From positions 2,790,001-2,854,000 of the forward strand of contig NZ_JAUSXG010000001.1 of the NCBI RefSeq assembly GCF_030815855.1: a DNA stretch of 64,000 nt, written 5' to 3'. Shown in pieces: positions 30,993 through 39,955 of the stretch. The position numbers and the translations under genes are program-made. The stretch comes from Variovorax paradoxus (GTDB lineage: Bacteria; Pseudomonadota; Gammaproteobacteria; Burkholderiales; Burkholderiaceae_C). The stretch's first letter is position 1. Each line of letters starts with the position of its first letter. Under the pieces are notes generated by a model. The model was not told the DNA's origin. It ran no database searches and saw nothing but the letters and a program-made list of their open reading frames with translations.

Positions 30993-31553
30993 TCAGGGGC
31001 GTTTGAGGCCGAATGCGCCCAGAACCTGCTCGGTGTTCTTCTGCATCTGCTCCTGCATCTGCAGAAACACATTCTTCGATTGCTCGACGTAGTTGCCCAT
31101 CAGTCCCTGGAGCATCGGCGACTGCATGGTCATGAAGCGCGACCACATCTCGGGCGTGAGGCCTTCAGCCTTGTCCGCGAGTTGGGCCTGCACCTCGGTC
31201 ATGGCCTGGATGTTCTTCTCGAGATACGGGCCCATGTAGCCCTGCATCGCCTGTCCGTAGAAACGGATGATGTTGGCCAGCACCTGTTCGGTGAACATCG
31301 GCGCGCCGCCCGCTTCTTCTTCGAGAATGATCTGCAGCAGGATGCTGCGCGTGAGGTCGTCGCCGGTCTTGGCATCGCGCACCACGAACTGGGCATTCTG
31401 TATGACCAGCTGCTTCACCTCGGTGAGCGTGATGTACGTGGATGTCTCGGTGTCGTAGAGCCTTCGGTTGGGGTACTTCTTGATTACACGTTGCACCGGC
31501 TTGACCCCGGACTTCTTGCTCTGCACTGCGGACTCCTTCACATGGATGCCCAT
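30993..31553 (-). CDS. phaR: Polyhydroxyalkanoate synthesis repressor PhaR
   Basis: PhaR binds PHB granules and DNA and represses phasin genes until polymer accumulates. The 186-residue protein has the N-terminal DNA-binding domain [20 protein letters not shown] at about 23-42. The PHB-accumulation domain [14 protein letters not shown] and [15 protein letters not shown] follows, and a Gln-rich C-terminus ends the protein. phaC, phaA and phaB are not in this window, but 3-hydroxybutyrate dehydrogenase lies 4 kb away. Confidence 0.95.
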   Translation of the reverse strand: MGIHVKESAVQSKKSGVKPVQRVIKKYPNRRLYDTETSTYITLTEVKQLVIQNAQFVVRDAKTGDDLTRSILLQIILEEEAGGAPMFTEQVLANIIRFYGQAMQGYMGPYLEKNIQAMTEVQAQLADKAEGLTPEMWSRFMTMQSPMLQGLMGNYVEQSKNVFLQMQEQMQKNTEQVLGAFGLKRP

Positions 31554-31627
31554 GTCATCCGATCAATTCTAGGTAGCGGTTTTGCTGCACCGCGACAAGG
31601 TTTACCCTGACCGCGCATCCCGCTCCT

Positions 31628-31996
31628 TCAATCGAACGTTGTCGCGTACTCGGCACCGCACGCGCTGCAGGCCGCCGTCTCGGGCCGGTCTCCGGCAGCT
31701 TCCCTGAAACGCAGAGGACTCTTGTGGCCGTAAACCACCCAACAGCGCGGACAGTGCTCGTGGCCCGAGGTCGGCAAGTAGGCGCGGGAGCGCTGTTCGG
31801 CGCGCTCCTGCGTGACGGATATGCCTTGCTGCAGCGCGCGCGCAATTTCGCGCGCCGCCATGGTATCGGTGCGGCCGCTCGCGTGGTCGTTGATGCCGTA
31901 GACCGCGCGTGCAAATTCAATGGGGGCCTGCTTGAGCAATGCGGCCAGGCGCATATCGGCATGAGCCCGATCAACCATCGTTGATCGCGTATTCAT
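31628..31996 (-). CDS. Small zinc-ribbon protein, function unknown
   Basis: The 122-residue protein starts MNTRSTMVDRAHADMRLAAL. It has an alpha-helical first half and a C-terminal four-cysteine ribbon, CPRC near 82-85 and CSAC about 28 residues later (TAACSACGAEYATTF). No catalytic motif is visible. A later in-frame Met (MVDRAHADM) is an alternative start. It is downstream of tRNA-Val on the same strand. I do not know the family. Confidence 0.65.
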   Translation of the reverse strand: MNTRSTMVDRAHADMRLAALLKQAPIEFARAVYGINDHASGRTDTMAAREIARALQQGISVTQERAEQRSRAYLPTSGHEHCPRCWVVYGHKSPLRFREAAGDRPETAACSACGAEYATTFD

Positions 31997-32099
31997 CAGA
32001 TCGCTTATCAAGAAATTTGGAAAAGGTTTGCAGTGCGGCCAAGGTAGCACAACAACGTGGCCATGGTCTTTGCCTGCTTCACCGCAAGGACGATTGAAA

Positions 32100-32116
32100 C
32101 ACCGGGGAACCCGGTG
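32100..32116 (-). terminator. Hairpin downstream of tRNA-Val, possible terminator
   Basis: CACCGGG-3-CCCGGTG is a perfect 7-bp stem lying 51 nt after the tRNA 3' end. On the minus strand it is followed only by TTTC, so termination would be weak. It may instead process or stabilise the transcript. Confidence 0.4.
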
Positions 32117-32166
32117 AAAGCTCTGTTCAACAGACCCGGTGGTTGGCCGGAAGTTGAAACAGAAAT

Positions 32167-32243
32167 TGGTAGGCGCGATTGGACTCGAACCAACGACCCC
32201 CACCATGTCAAGGTGGTGCTCTAACCAGCTGAGCTACGCGCCT
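32167..32243 (-). tRNA. tRNA-Val (anticodon GAC)
   Basis: The 77-nt sequence has acceptor AGGCGCG paired with CGCGCCT, discriminator A and encoded CCA. The D-arm GCTCAGCTGGTTAGAGC and T-arm GGTTCGAGTCC are canonical. The anticodon loop TTGACAT places GAC at 32207-32209 (complement on the plus strand). Confidence 0.96.
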
Positions 32244-32266
32244 AAGGATGTGTCCGAGAAGCAGCT

Positions 32267-32272
32267 ATTGTA
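32267..32272 (-). promoter_or_regulatory. Candidate tRNA-Val promoter, extended -10
   Basis: TGCTACAAT on the minus strand is an extended -10 (TGn then TACAAT) placed 23 nt before the tRNA 5' end. It lies directly after the relA stop, so the tRNA would be independent of relA. Confidence 0.5.
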
Positions 32273-32284
32273 GCAGGAGAAAAC

Positions 32285-32298
32285 GCGCTTTTTAGCGC
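32285..32298 (-). terminator. Hairpin overlapping the relA stop codon
   Basis: GCGCT-4-AGCGC spans the relA TAA and is followed on the minus strand by GTTTTC. The stem is short (5 bp), so it is a modest terminator candidate between relA and tRNA-Val. Confidence 0.4.
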
Positions 32299-34496
32299 CG
32301 ACGTGCAGATCGCACACCAGCAACCGCCGTCACGACGCCAAGCACCTGCGTGAGCCGCGCTGCATCGGCGATTTCCACAGTGAACGTCATCCATGCCGTG
32401 CCCTTGACCGATTGCGTCTGCACGCCGATCACGTTCATCTTCTCTCTTGCGAACACATCGGAGATGTCCCGCAGCAAGCCTTGGCGGTCGGCCGCTTCCA
32501 CGGCGACGTCGACCGCATACATCGGTGCTTCGCCGCCCTTGGCCGCTCCCCACTCGACGTCGATCACGCGCTCGCCGTCGCGGGAGGCCATCATCCGGAA
32601 ATTGCTGCAGTCGGTGCGGTGGACGCTCACGCCATGGCCACGGGTCACGAAGCCGCTGATGGCATCGGGCGGCGCGGGCTTGCAGCACTTGGCAAGCTGA
32701 GTCATCAACGAAGACACGCCCACCACCAGCACGCCGCCCTTGCCTGACTTTTCGCTGGCGCGCGGCTTCTTGATCTGCACGCCGTCGTCGGGGTTCGGCG
32801 CGGGCTCGGGCGGGCGCAACAGCATCTCGATGTTGCGCAGAGAGAACTCGTCCTTGCCGACCACCTCGAACAGATGATCCGCCGATTTGAACCCCAGCTG
32901 AGAAGCCAGGTCCTCGAGCCGCGTGGACGTCTTGCCTTCGCGCTGCAGCAGTTTCTCGACGGCCTCGCGCCCGCGCGCCACGGTTTCGTGCGTGATCTGC
33001 GCATTGAACCACGCGCGCACCTTGGCGCGGGCGCGGTGGCTTGCAAGATAGCCCAGCTCGGCGTTGAGCCAATCGCGCGACGGACCGCCTTCCTTGGCCG
33101 CGATGATCTCGACCGTCTGCCCGTTGGACAACGGCGTGTTGAGCGGCACCATCGCCCCGTCGACACGCGCGCCGCGGCAGCGATGGCCGAGCGTGGTGTG
33201 CACGGTATAGGCAAAGTCGACCGGCGTTGCGCCCTGCGGCAGTTCGACGATCGCCGCGTCGGGCGTCAGCACATAAATGCGGTCGTCGAAGAGGCCCTGC
33301 CCCTGCGAGCCGCCCGAAAGGTCGCGCTCCCACGCCAGCAGTTGGCGCAGCACGGCGATCTTCGCGTCGTACTCTCCGCTCGCCCACACGCCCGCATAGC
33401 CCTTGTGCCCTGCTTCCTTGTAGGCCCAGTGCGCCGCCACGCCATGCTCGGCATGGTCGTGCATTTCTTCCGTGCGAATCTGGATCTCGATCGGCTTGCC
33501 CGGCTTGCCGTCGACCCGCTCTCGCACCACGGTGTGCAGCGACTGGTAGCCGTTCGGCTTGGGCCGCGCGATGTAGTCGTCGAACTCTTCGTCGATGGGG
33601 AGGAAATGCGAGTGCACCCAGGCCAGCGCCGCGTAGCAATCCTTCACGTCGGGCACCACCACGCGCAGCGCCAGGATGTCGAACACCTGCGCGAAGTCGA
33701 GCGACTTGCCGCGCATCTTCTTGACGATGCTGTAGATGTTCTTCGGCCGCCCCTGCACCGTGGCGCGCACGCCTTCAGCCTGCAGCTCGCGTTCGAGCTG
33801 CGAGCGCAGCTGCTCGATGTGGCCTTCGCGTTCGACCCGCTTCTCGTCGAGCAGGCGCGCAATCAGCTTGTAGGTTTCGGGTTCCAGAAAGCGGAACGAG
33901 AGGTCTTCGATCTCCCACTTCACCTGCCAGATGCCGAGCCGGTTGGCCAGCGGCGCGAACACCTGCAGCGACTCGCGCGCCACGCTCTCGGGCGCCGGCT
34001 GCTTGCTGGCCGCGGCATGCCGCAAGGTCTGCAGCCGCGAAGCCAGGCGCAGCATCACGACGCGCAGATCGCGCGAGAACGCGAGCAGCATCTTGCGTAC
34101 GTTCTCGGTCTGCGCGCCCGCGCCTTCCGACAGGTGATGGCCCTGCGACGCCGAGCGGGCTTGCTCCTGCACGCGAACCAGCTTGGTGGTCTCGACCGCC
34201 AGCGCGGCGAAGTTATCGCCGAACACCTTGGCGATGACTTCCTGCGGACGGTTCAGGTGCTGGCACGAGTAAACCAGATAGCTCGCGGCCTGCATGGCCT
34301 CGGAGCCGCCCATCTTCGCGACGATGGCGGCCACCGCATCGGCATGCGCCAGCGTGTTCTCGCCGGTGTCGAGCTTTTCGTCGGCAATCAGCGGCTCGGC
34401 AAACGCGCGCGCTCGGGCGAGCATGTTCTCCATGACCGGGGTGCGATCGGCCGTTGCGGCGGACAACGGATAGTCGACCATCGCCGTATCGGACAT
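32292..34496 (-). CDS. relA: GTP pyrophosphokinase RelA (ppGpp synthetase)
   Basis: RelA makes (p)ppGpp on ribosomes stalled with uncharged tRNA. The 734-residue protein has a pseudo-hydrolase domain in which the HD and ED metal motifs are not intact. The synthetase domain shows GRPKNIYSIVKKMRGKSLDF, the acidic EFDD motif and PNGYQSLHTVV. TGS (VLTPDAAIVELPQGATPVDF), zinc-finger (AKCCKPAPPD) and ACT domains follow. EFDD in place of RxKD marks the RelA type, without hydrolysis. A SpoT partner should exist elsewhere. The ATG at 34496 (MSDTAMVDYP) was chosen over longer readings without conserved sequence. Confidence 0.95.
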   Translation of the reverse strand: MSDTAMVDYPLSAATADRTPVMENMLARARAFAEPLIADEKLDTGENTLAHADAVAAIVAKMGGSEAMQAASYLVYSCQHLNRPQEVIAKVFGDNFAALAVETTKLVRVQEQARSASQGHHLSEGAGAQTENVRKMLLAFSRDLRVVMLRLASRLQTLRHAAASKQPAPESVARESLQVFAPLANRLGIWQVKWEIEDLSFRFLEPETYKLIARLLDEKRVEREGHIEQLRSQLERELQAEGVRATVQGRPKNIYSIVKKMRGKSLDFAQVFDILALRVVVPDVKDCYAALAWVHSHFLPIDEEFDDYIARPKPNGYQSLHTVVRERVDGKPGKPIEIQIRTEEMHDHAEHGVAAHWAYKEAGHKGYAGVWASGEYDAKIAVLRQLLAWERDLSGGSQGQGLFDDRIYVLTPDAAIVELPQGATPVDFAYTVHTTLGHRCRGARVDGAMVPLNTPLSNGQTVEIIAAKEGGPSRDWLNAELGYLASHRARAKVRAWFNAQITHETVARGREAVEKLLQREGKTSTRLEDLASQLGFKSADHLFEVVGKDEFSLRNIEMLLRPPEPAPNPDDGVQIKKPRASEKSGKGGVLVVGVSSLMTQLAKCCKPAPPDAISGFVTRGHGVSVHRTDCSNFRMMASRDGERVIDVEWGAAKGGEAPMYAVDVAVEAADRQGLLRDISDVFAREKMNVIGVQTQSVKGTAWMTFTVEIADAARLTQVLGVVTAVAGVRSARRR

Positions 34497-34539
34497 GTGT
34501 GCCGTCTGGAGGCTCGAAGACTCGCGCTTCACGTGGGAC

Positions 34540-35493
34540 TCAATCGAACAAGAAGGATGTGACGACGGCGGCCTGCGCGGGATCGACGAAGGTCGGCGCA
34601 TGGCCCACGCCGTCGAACTCGAACAACGCCGCGCGCGGGCCGCGCTCTGTCATCGCAAGGGCCGTTTCGCGCGACAGCAGATCCGACTGGGCGCCGCGTG
34701 TCACGAGCGTGCGCGCATCGATGGCGTCGTACAGGCTCCACATCACCGCGCCGCCCTGGGCCGCGGCCTCGGGCGTGATGGCGCGCAGCGCCACGGCGAT
34801 GGCCGGGTCGTAGTGAAGCAACCAGGGCCCGGCGCTGTCGTTCTCAACGACATCTGCTTTGCCCGAACCATCGGCCGTGCGCTGAGACGCCGGCACCACC
34901 ATGTGCTGCGACAAGGCAAGCCATTGGGCGGGCGTGTGCGGGCCGAAGCTGGTCGAGATTGCCCACATGGCATCGGCTGCCTCCTGTACGCTCGCGTAGC
35001 GGCCGCCTTGCCCCACGTAGGCGCCGATGCGCTGAATGGCCGCCGCCTCGATGGTCGGGCCGACGTCGTTCACGACAAAGCGGCGTATCGGCCGGGCCAG
35101 CGGCAATTGCTTGTGGCCCGCCAGCACGAAGCCGATCAGCCCGCCCATGCTGGTGCCCAGATAGTCGAGCGTGTCGATCGGCTGTTCGCGATGCAGTTGC
35201 GCTATCAACGCCAGCATGTCGGCCGCATAGACCGGCACCTGGTAAAGCGCCGCATTGCGCAGCCAGTCGCTCCGGCCGCGCCCTGCGACGTCGGGGCAGA
35301 CCACGCGCACGTTCCCGTCGGCGCGCGCCACGATGGCCTGGGCCAGCACATCGAAATCGCGCCCTTGCCGGGTCAGGCCGTGCACGCACATGACCACATG
35401 CGCGCTGCGCGCGTCGCCCCATTGCCAATAGGCCATGCGATGGCCGCCCTGGGCGTCATCGCACGCCACGTAATGAAGCGTCGGGTCGGTCAT
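34540..35493 (-). CDS. Alpha/beta-hydrolase fold esterase
   Basis: The 317-residue protein starts MTDPTLHYVACDD. VVMCVHGLTRQGRDFDVLA is the oxyanion region, the nucleophile Ser is in YLGTSMGGLIG, and the catalytic His is in FDGVGHAPTFVDP. It is an intact serine hydrolase without signal peptide. It is divergent from 3-hydroxybutyrate dehydrogenase with 68 bp between starts, so cleavage of hydroxybutyrate esters or oligomers is a reasonable guess. An in-frame ATG at 35535 would add 14 residues and intrude on the divergent promoter region. Confidence 0.85.
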   Translation of the reverse strand: MTDPTLHYVACDDAQGGHRMAYWQWGDARSAHVVMCVHGLTRQGRDFDVLAQAIVARADGNVRVVCPDVAGRGRSDWLRNAALYQVPVYAADMLALIAQLHREQPIDTLDYLGTSMGGLIGFVLAGHKQLPLARPIRRFVVNDVGPTIEAAAIQRIGAYVGQGGRYASVQEAADAMWAISTSFGPHTPAQWLALSQHMVVPASQRTADGSGKADVVENDSAGPWLLHYDPAIAVALRAITPEAAAQGGAVMWSLYDAIDARTLVTRGAQSDLLSRETALAMTERGPRAALFEFDGVGHAPTFVDPAQAAVVTSFLFD

Positions 35494-35561
35494 GAAAACG
35501 AAGTCGTCCTGGTGCGGATAATGGTCTCGTCGCATCCTAATTCATCCGGAGATTGATCTTC

Positions 35562-36332
35562 ATGCTCAAAGGCAAAACCGCGCTTGTCACGGGGTCCACC
35601 AGCGGCATTGGCTTTGCCATTGCCAAGGCACTTGCACAGCAAGGCGCACATATCGTGCTCAACGGCTTCGGCGATGCCGAGGCCCCCAAGTCCCAGATCG
35701 AGGCGCTCGGCGTGCGCGCCGAATACCACGGCGCCGACATGAGCAAACCCGATCAGATCGAAGACATGATGAAGTTCGCGGCGGCCCGGTTCGGCCGCGT
35801 CGACATCCTCGTGAACAACGCCGGCATCCAGCACGTGGCAAAGGTCGAAGACTTTCCGCCGGAACGTTGGGACGCCATCATCGCCATCAACCTTACGAGC
35901 GCGTTTCATACGACCCGGCTGGCGATCCCGGCCATGCGCGAAGCCAACTGGGGGCGCATCGTCAATGTGGCGTCGGCCCACGGGCTGGTCGCTTCCGCGC
36001 AGAAGTCGGCCTATGTGGCGGCCAAGCACGGCATCGTCGGCTTCACCAAGTCGGTTGCGCTCGAAACCGCGACCACCGGCATCACCAGCAACGCGATTTG
36101 CCCCGGGTGGGTGCTGACCCAACTGGTGCAAAAGCAGATCGACGACCGCGCGGCACGGGAAGGCATTTCGGCCGAGCAGGCGCAGAACGAACTGCTCGGA
36201 GAAAAGCAGCCTTCGCTGCAATTCACCACGGTGGAGCAGCTCGGTGGCCTTGCGGTATTCCTGTGCTCGCCCGCCGCCGACCAGGTGCGCGGCGTGGCCT
36301 GGCAAATGGACGGCGGCTGGACCGCGCAGTAA
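35562..36332 (+). CDS. bdhA: 3-hydroxybutyrate dehydrogenase
   Basis: The enzyme interconverts (R)-3-hydroxybutyrate and acetoacetate with NAD, in PHB use. The 256-residue SDR has TGSTSGIG at 10-17 and NNAGIQ with Gln90. The catalytic set is Ser138, Tyr151 and Lys155. The substrate-carboxylate residues known from HBDH structures are also present: His140 in ASAHG and Lys148 in SAQKSAY. The ATG at 35562 has GGAG 10 nt upstream. Confidence 0.94.
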   Translation: MLKGKTALVTGSTSGIGFAIAKALAQQGAHIVLNGFGDAEAPKSQIEALGVRAEYHGADMSKPDQIEDMMKFAAARFGRVDILVNNAGIQHVAKVEDFPPERWDAIIAINLTSAFHTTRLAIPAMREANWGRIVNVASAHGLVASAQKSAYVAAKHGIVGFTKSVALETATTGITSNAICPGWVLTQLVQKQIDDRAAREGISAEQAQNELLGEKQPSLQFTTVEQLGGLAVFLCSPAADQVRGVAWQMDGGWTAQ

Positions 36333-36380
36333 TCAGGACAGCGGGACAGCGGCTCGGCAGTGCCCGCTGGCCGCTCTCCC

Positions 36381-37091
36381 TTACTTGAGCTGCACCGATC
36401 CCGATACGTTCACGACCACCGCGGTCTTGCCGGCTTCCACCGGCACCGGCGCATCGGCGGAAAAGGATTTGGCTGCTGCCGCCATCATGCGGGGCCGGAT
36501 CGGGCCGCTGTCGTTCGCATTCACCGAAACTTCGCGCAGCGTGTAGCCGCCGAAGCCGAAGCCCTTGGCCAGTTCGTTGGCCTTCTGCTTGAAGTTGTCG
36601 ATGGCGATCGTCTGCGCCTCGGTCTCGGTCCTGGCGCGCTGCTCGCGGCTCAGCGCAAAGCCGACGTTGCCCACATTGAGCGTGGTGATGCGGCCCGCGG
36701 TCTGCGTGATGCGGGGGAAGTCGCGCCCCTCGAGCACCATTTCCGCGGAACCTTGCCAGCCGTTTATCTTGCCTTCACGCGTGTAGCGCGGCGACAGGCT
36801 GAAGTTGCCGGTACGCACGTCGAGCTGGCCCGGCTGTGCGTTTTTCTTGGCTTCGGCCAGCGCGGCGTCCACCGCGGCCTTGAGTTGCGACTGAACCGTC
36901 GCGGCATCGGTAGCGTCGCGGGTGGTGGTGAGCGTCATGCTCAGCAAATCCTGCTGCACTTCGACGGTGCCCGAGGCGGTGAGCTGCAGCACGTTCTGCG
37001 GCGGCGCGGCCATGTTCTGGGCCATGGCAGTCCCCGCGGCTCCGGCCGCGGCCAATGCGACACAAGCCGCGATCAATTTGATTTTTTTCAA
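36381..37091 (-). CDS. Periplasmic SIMPL-domain (DUF541) protein
   Basis: The 236-residue precursor has a clear signal peptide (MKKIKLIAACVALAAAG, cleavage near AMA-QN at 24). The SIMPL/DUF541 domain covers about 33-235, with LQLTASGTVEVQQDLLSMTL at its start and AIDNFKQKANELAKGFGF in the middle. Relatives (such as YggE) are periplasmic and linked to oxidative stress tolerance. The start is TTG, supported by AGGGAG 9 nt upstream. It converges with bdhA. Confidence 0.85.
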   Translation of the reverse strand: MKKIKLIAACVALAAAGAAGTAMAQNMAAPPQNVLQLTASGTVEVQQDLLSMTLTTTRDATDAATVQSQLKAAVDAALAEAKKNAQPGQLDVRTGNFSLSPRYTREGKINGWQGSAEMVLEGRDFPRITQTAGRITTLNVGNVGFALSREQRARTETEAQTIAIDNFKQKANELAKGFGFGGYTLREVSVNANDSGPIRPRMMAAAAKSFSADAPVPVEAGKTAVVVNVSGSVQLK

Positions 37092-37154
37092 GACGAAATA
37101 CTCCCTGGATTGGTATTCAACTCAACAAGAACGCAGGACCGCGGGCCCGTCGCC

Positions 37155-37511
37155 TCAGCGGCGCTGGCTGCGGGGCAAGGTCAATGCGCGGGTCGCCGAG
37201 ATCGGCGCTGGCGCGATTCGCTCGGCCGGTTGCGATTCTGCCGAATTCAAAACGTTGGGGGTTCCAGGCGGCGTCCACTGCCTTCGCACCTGCTGCCGCA
37301 ACTCGAAGAGTTCGGCCGCCGTGAGGCGCCGGCCGGCCGCGGCCTCCTCGCGGCGGATCTCGTCGCGCTGGGCCGCACGGTGGGCGGCCACGGCTTCCCG
37401 CACTTCGCTTCGGCGTGTGTCGCCAACTTTGAGAAAGTCCCCAGCGAGGGCCAAGGCAGGGCCAAAGCTGCAGGCCACGATGATCGGCAACGCGGGAAAA
37501 AAAGTTCTCAT
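37155..37511 (-). CDS. Exported hypothetical protein, 118 residues
   Basis: The protein starts MRTFFPALPIIVACSFGPAL, a signal peptide with a cleavage site near ALA-GD at about 20. The mature part is charged, with SEVREAVAAHRAAQRDEIRR and AAGRRLTAAELFELRQQVRR, probably helical, then a Pro-rich tail. It resembles small exported proteins common in Burkholderiales, without known function. It is divergent from ompR across 175 bp. Confidence 0.72.
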   Translation of the reverse strand: MRTFFPALPIIVACSFGPALALAGDFLKVGDTRRSEVREAVAAHRAAQRDEIRREEAAAGRRLTAAELFELRQQVRRQWTPPGTPNVLNSAESQPAERIAPAPISATRALTLPRSQRR

Positions 37512-37593
37512 TGAGCACAAAAGTCACAGGACAGGCCGGACTTTGCCACCGCTGAGCGAACGTCGGATGACTAGACAGCGAGCGACCGCAAGT

Positions 37594-37671
37594 TTTGTAA
37601 CTTAGTGTCAAACCATAAGTAAAACCGGCTCAACCGGGGGCTAACGCCTTCAGAATCGGCGCTGTTACAAA
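37594..37671. promoter_or_regulatory. Paired GTTACAAA half-sites upstream of ompR
   Basis: TTTGTAAC (37594-37601) and GTTACAAA (37664-37671) form an 8-bp inverted repeat 62 bp apart. The second copy lies 15 bp before the ompR ATG. Known enteric OmpR sites contain GTTACA-like cores, so autoregulation is a possibility. The whole 37512-37686 gap serves two divergent genes. Confidence 0.4.
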
Positions 37672-37686
37672 TTCAACGTTGTAGAA

Positions 37687-38418
37687 ATGACTCAAGTTCC
37701 CGCTCGCACCGACAAGATCGTGATCGTCGACGACGACGCCCGCATCCGCGACCTGCTTCGCCGCTACCTCACCCAGGAAGGTTTCGAAGTGATCGTGGCC
37801 GAGGACGGCAAGGCGCTCAACCGCATCCTGCTGCGCGACACGGTCGACCTGATCGTGCTCGACCTGATGATGCCCGGCGAAGACGGCCTTTCCGTCTGCC
37901 GCCGGCTGCGCGCCGCCAACGACCGCACGCCGATCATCATGCTCACCGCCAAGGGCGAAGACGTCGACCGCATCGTCGGCCTCGAAGTCGGCGCCGACGA
38001 CTACCTCGGCAAGCCGTTCAACCCCCGCGAATTGCTGGCCCGCGTGCATGCCGTGCTGCGCCGGCGTCCGCCGCTCGAGGCACCGGGCGCCCCTTCCACC
38101 GAGAACGAAACCGTCACGTTCGGGCCGTTCGCCTTCGATCTCGGCTCGCGCACGCTCAAGAAGGACGGCGAGGAACTGTCCCTCACCACCGGCGAATTCG
38201 CGATGCTGAAGGCGCTGGTGCGCCACCCGCGCCAGCCGCTGTCGCGCGAAAAGCTCGCGCAACTGGCCCGCGGCCGCGAGTTCGAGCCCTTCGACCGCAG
38301 CCTCGACGTGCAGATTTCGCGCCTGCGCAAGCTGGTCGAGGCCGACGCCGCGGCACCCCGCTACATCCAGACCGTGTGGGGCGTGGGCTACGTGTTCGTG
38401 CCGGACGGCGCGGCCTGA
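37687..38418 (+). CDS. ompR: OmpR-type response regulator
   Basis: The 243-residue protein has a receiver domain (9-122) with the acidic pocket VDDD, phospho-acceptor Asp59 in IVLDLMMPGEDG, Lys in GKPFNPREL and Thr in MLTAKG. A winged-helix DNA-binding domain follows (about 145-238, FDRSLDVQISRLRKLVE and YIQTVWGVGYVF). Sequence is close to enterobacterial OmpR. The sensor kinase gene begins 13-76 nt downstream. Confidence 0.96.
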   Translation: MTQVPARTDKIVIVDDDARIRDLLRRYLTQEGFEVIVAEDGKALNRILLRDTVDLIVLDLMMPGEDGLSVCRRLRAANDRTPIIMLTAKGEDVDRIVGLEVGADDYLGKPFNPRELLARVHAVLRRRPPLEAPGAPSTENETVTFGPFAFDLGSRTLKKDGEELSLTTGEFAMLKALVRHPRQPLSREKLAQLARGREFEPFDRSLDVQISRLRKLVEADAAAPRYIQTVWGVGYVFVPDGAA

Positions 38419-38431
38419 ACGACGTTCAGAG

Positions 38432-39907
38432 GTGGCCATCGGCCTGCAATCCGCCAGAACCAGCCCAGCCCAAGAGGACGGCGCCCAGGTCACGATGCCG
38501 AGCCCCCTCGAGGGCTCCGGCCAGCGCGACCGGCGGCCGGGCCTCAAGGTCGGCTTCAGCCTTTTCTGGCGCACGTTCTTCCTGCTCGCACTGCTGCTGA
38601 TCGGCTGCACGGTCGCCTGGCTGCAGACTTTTCGCTCGCTCGAGTACGAGCCGCGCGCCATCCAGACCGCGCACCAGATCGCCTCGCTCGTGAACCTCAC
38701 GCGCGCGGCGCTGGTGTACTCGGACGCGATCACGCGGGTGTCGCTCATCAAGACGCTGGCCGACCAGGAAGGCGTGCGCATCCTCCCGCGCGAGCCCAAC
38801 GACCGTTTTCAGCCCTACACCAGCGGCGCGCTCGACCAGCGCGTGACTGAAGAGCTGATCGACCAGCTCGGCGAAGGCACCACGGTGGCCAGCCGCGTCA
38901 ACGAGGAGCCGGGCCTGTGGATCGGGTTCACCATCGAGAGCGACGCCTACTGGCTGCTGCTCGACCCGACCCGCTTCAGCCGCGTGGGTGGCCGCACCTG
39001 GCTGGTCTGGCTCAGCACGGCCATGGCGCTGTCCCTGGCCGGCGCGGCGCTGATCACGCGGCTGATCAACCTGCCGCTCAAGCAGTTGTCGCGCGCCACC
39101 ATGCAGGTGCGCGAAGGCGAATACGAGGCACACCGGCTCGACGAGCGCGCCCGCACCAACGAGATCCGCGCGGTGAACATCGGCTTCAACCGCATGGCCG
39201 ACCAGCTCGCCAAGATCGAGCAGGACCGCGCCATCATGCTGGCCGGCATCTCGCACGACCTGCGCACCCCGCTGGCGCGCCTGCGGCTCGAAACCGAGAT
39301 GAGCGTGGCCGACGAAGACGCGCGCGACCACATGGCGGCCGACATCGCCCAGCTCGACGCCATCATCGACAAGTTTCTCGACTACGCTCGCCCCGACCAC
39401 GTCGACCCCAAGCCCGTGCTGCTGCGCGACGTGGTCGATGCCTGCACCTACGCCGTGCAGGACTACGAGGAAATGAATATCCGGGTCGATGTGCCGGCCG
39501 ACCTGCGCGTGATGGGCGACGAAGTCGAGCTCACGCGCGTGATCTCCAACCTGGTGGAAAACGCACGGCGCTACGGCAAGACGCCTTCGACCGGCGTGGC
39601 CGACGTGGTGATCCAGGCCCAGTCGAACAATGATGCGGTGCTGATCAAGGTGCGGGACCACGGCGCAGGCGTCGAGCCCGCCCTGCTCTCGCAATTGACC
39701 AAGCCCTTCTTCCGCGGCGACGTGGCCCGCACCTCGGCGGCCGGCGCCGGCCTCGGCCTGTCGATCGTCGCCAAGAACATCGAACGCATGGGCGGCACCT
39801 TTGCGCTCACCAGCACGCCGGGACGCGGCCTTGCGGCGCACATTCGCATGCCGCGTGCCATGCCGGTGCCAAAACCGGCGGAAGCACCCGGCGGCCGCCG
39901 GGCTTGA
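38432..39907 (+). CDS. envZ: EnvZ-type sensor histidine kinase
   Basis: The inner membrane kinase and phosphatase acts on OmpR. Counting from the GTG at 38432 it has 491 residues. Membrane helices lie at about 43-64 and 190-211, with a periplasmic domain between and a HAMP domain at about 212-262. The phospho-acceptor is His275 in AGISHDLRTPLARLRLE, and the ATPase part has NLVENARRYG and GAGLGLSIVAKNIERMGG. An ATG at 38495 (MPSPLEGSG) would be 21 residues shorter and is equally plausible. It converges on ispF. Confidence 0.95.
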   Translation: MAIGLQSARTSPAQEDGAQVTMPSPLEGSGQRDRRPGLKVGFSLFWRTFFLLALLLIGCTVAWLQTFRSLEYEPRAIQTAHQIASLVNLTRAALVYSDAITRVSLIKTLADQEGVRILPREPNDRFQPYTSGALDQRVTEELIDQLGEGTTVASRVNEEPGLWIGFTIESDAYWLLLDPTRFSRVGGRTWLVWLSTAMALSLAGAALITRLINLPLKQLSRATMQVREGEYEAHRLDERARTNEIRAVNIGFNRMADQLAKIEQDRAIMLAGISHDLRTPLARLRLETEMSVADEDARDHMAADIAQLDAIIDKFLDYARPDHVDPKPVLLRDVVDACTYAVQDYEEMNIRVDVPADLRVMGDEVELTRVISNLVENARRYGKTPSTGVADVVIQAQSNNDAVLIKVRDHGAGVEPALLSQLTKPFFRGDVARTSAAGAGLGLSIVAKNIERMGGTFALTSTPGRGLAAHIRMPRAMPVPKPAEAPGGRRA

Positions 39908-39955
39908 TCAGCCCATAGCCCGTCGGCCGCGCATCAGCGGTGCCTCGCTGCCGGT

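Noticed and set aside
32008..32211. Small minus-strand frames overlapping tRNA-Val
   Set aside because: They start inside the tRNA (VGVVGSSPIAPT-like sequence is a known tRNA-derived artefact).
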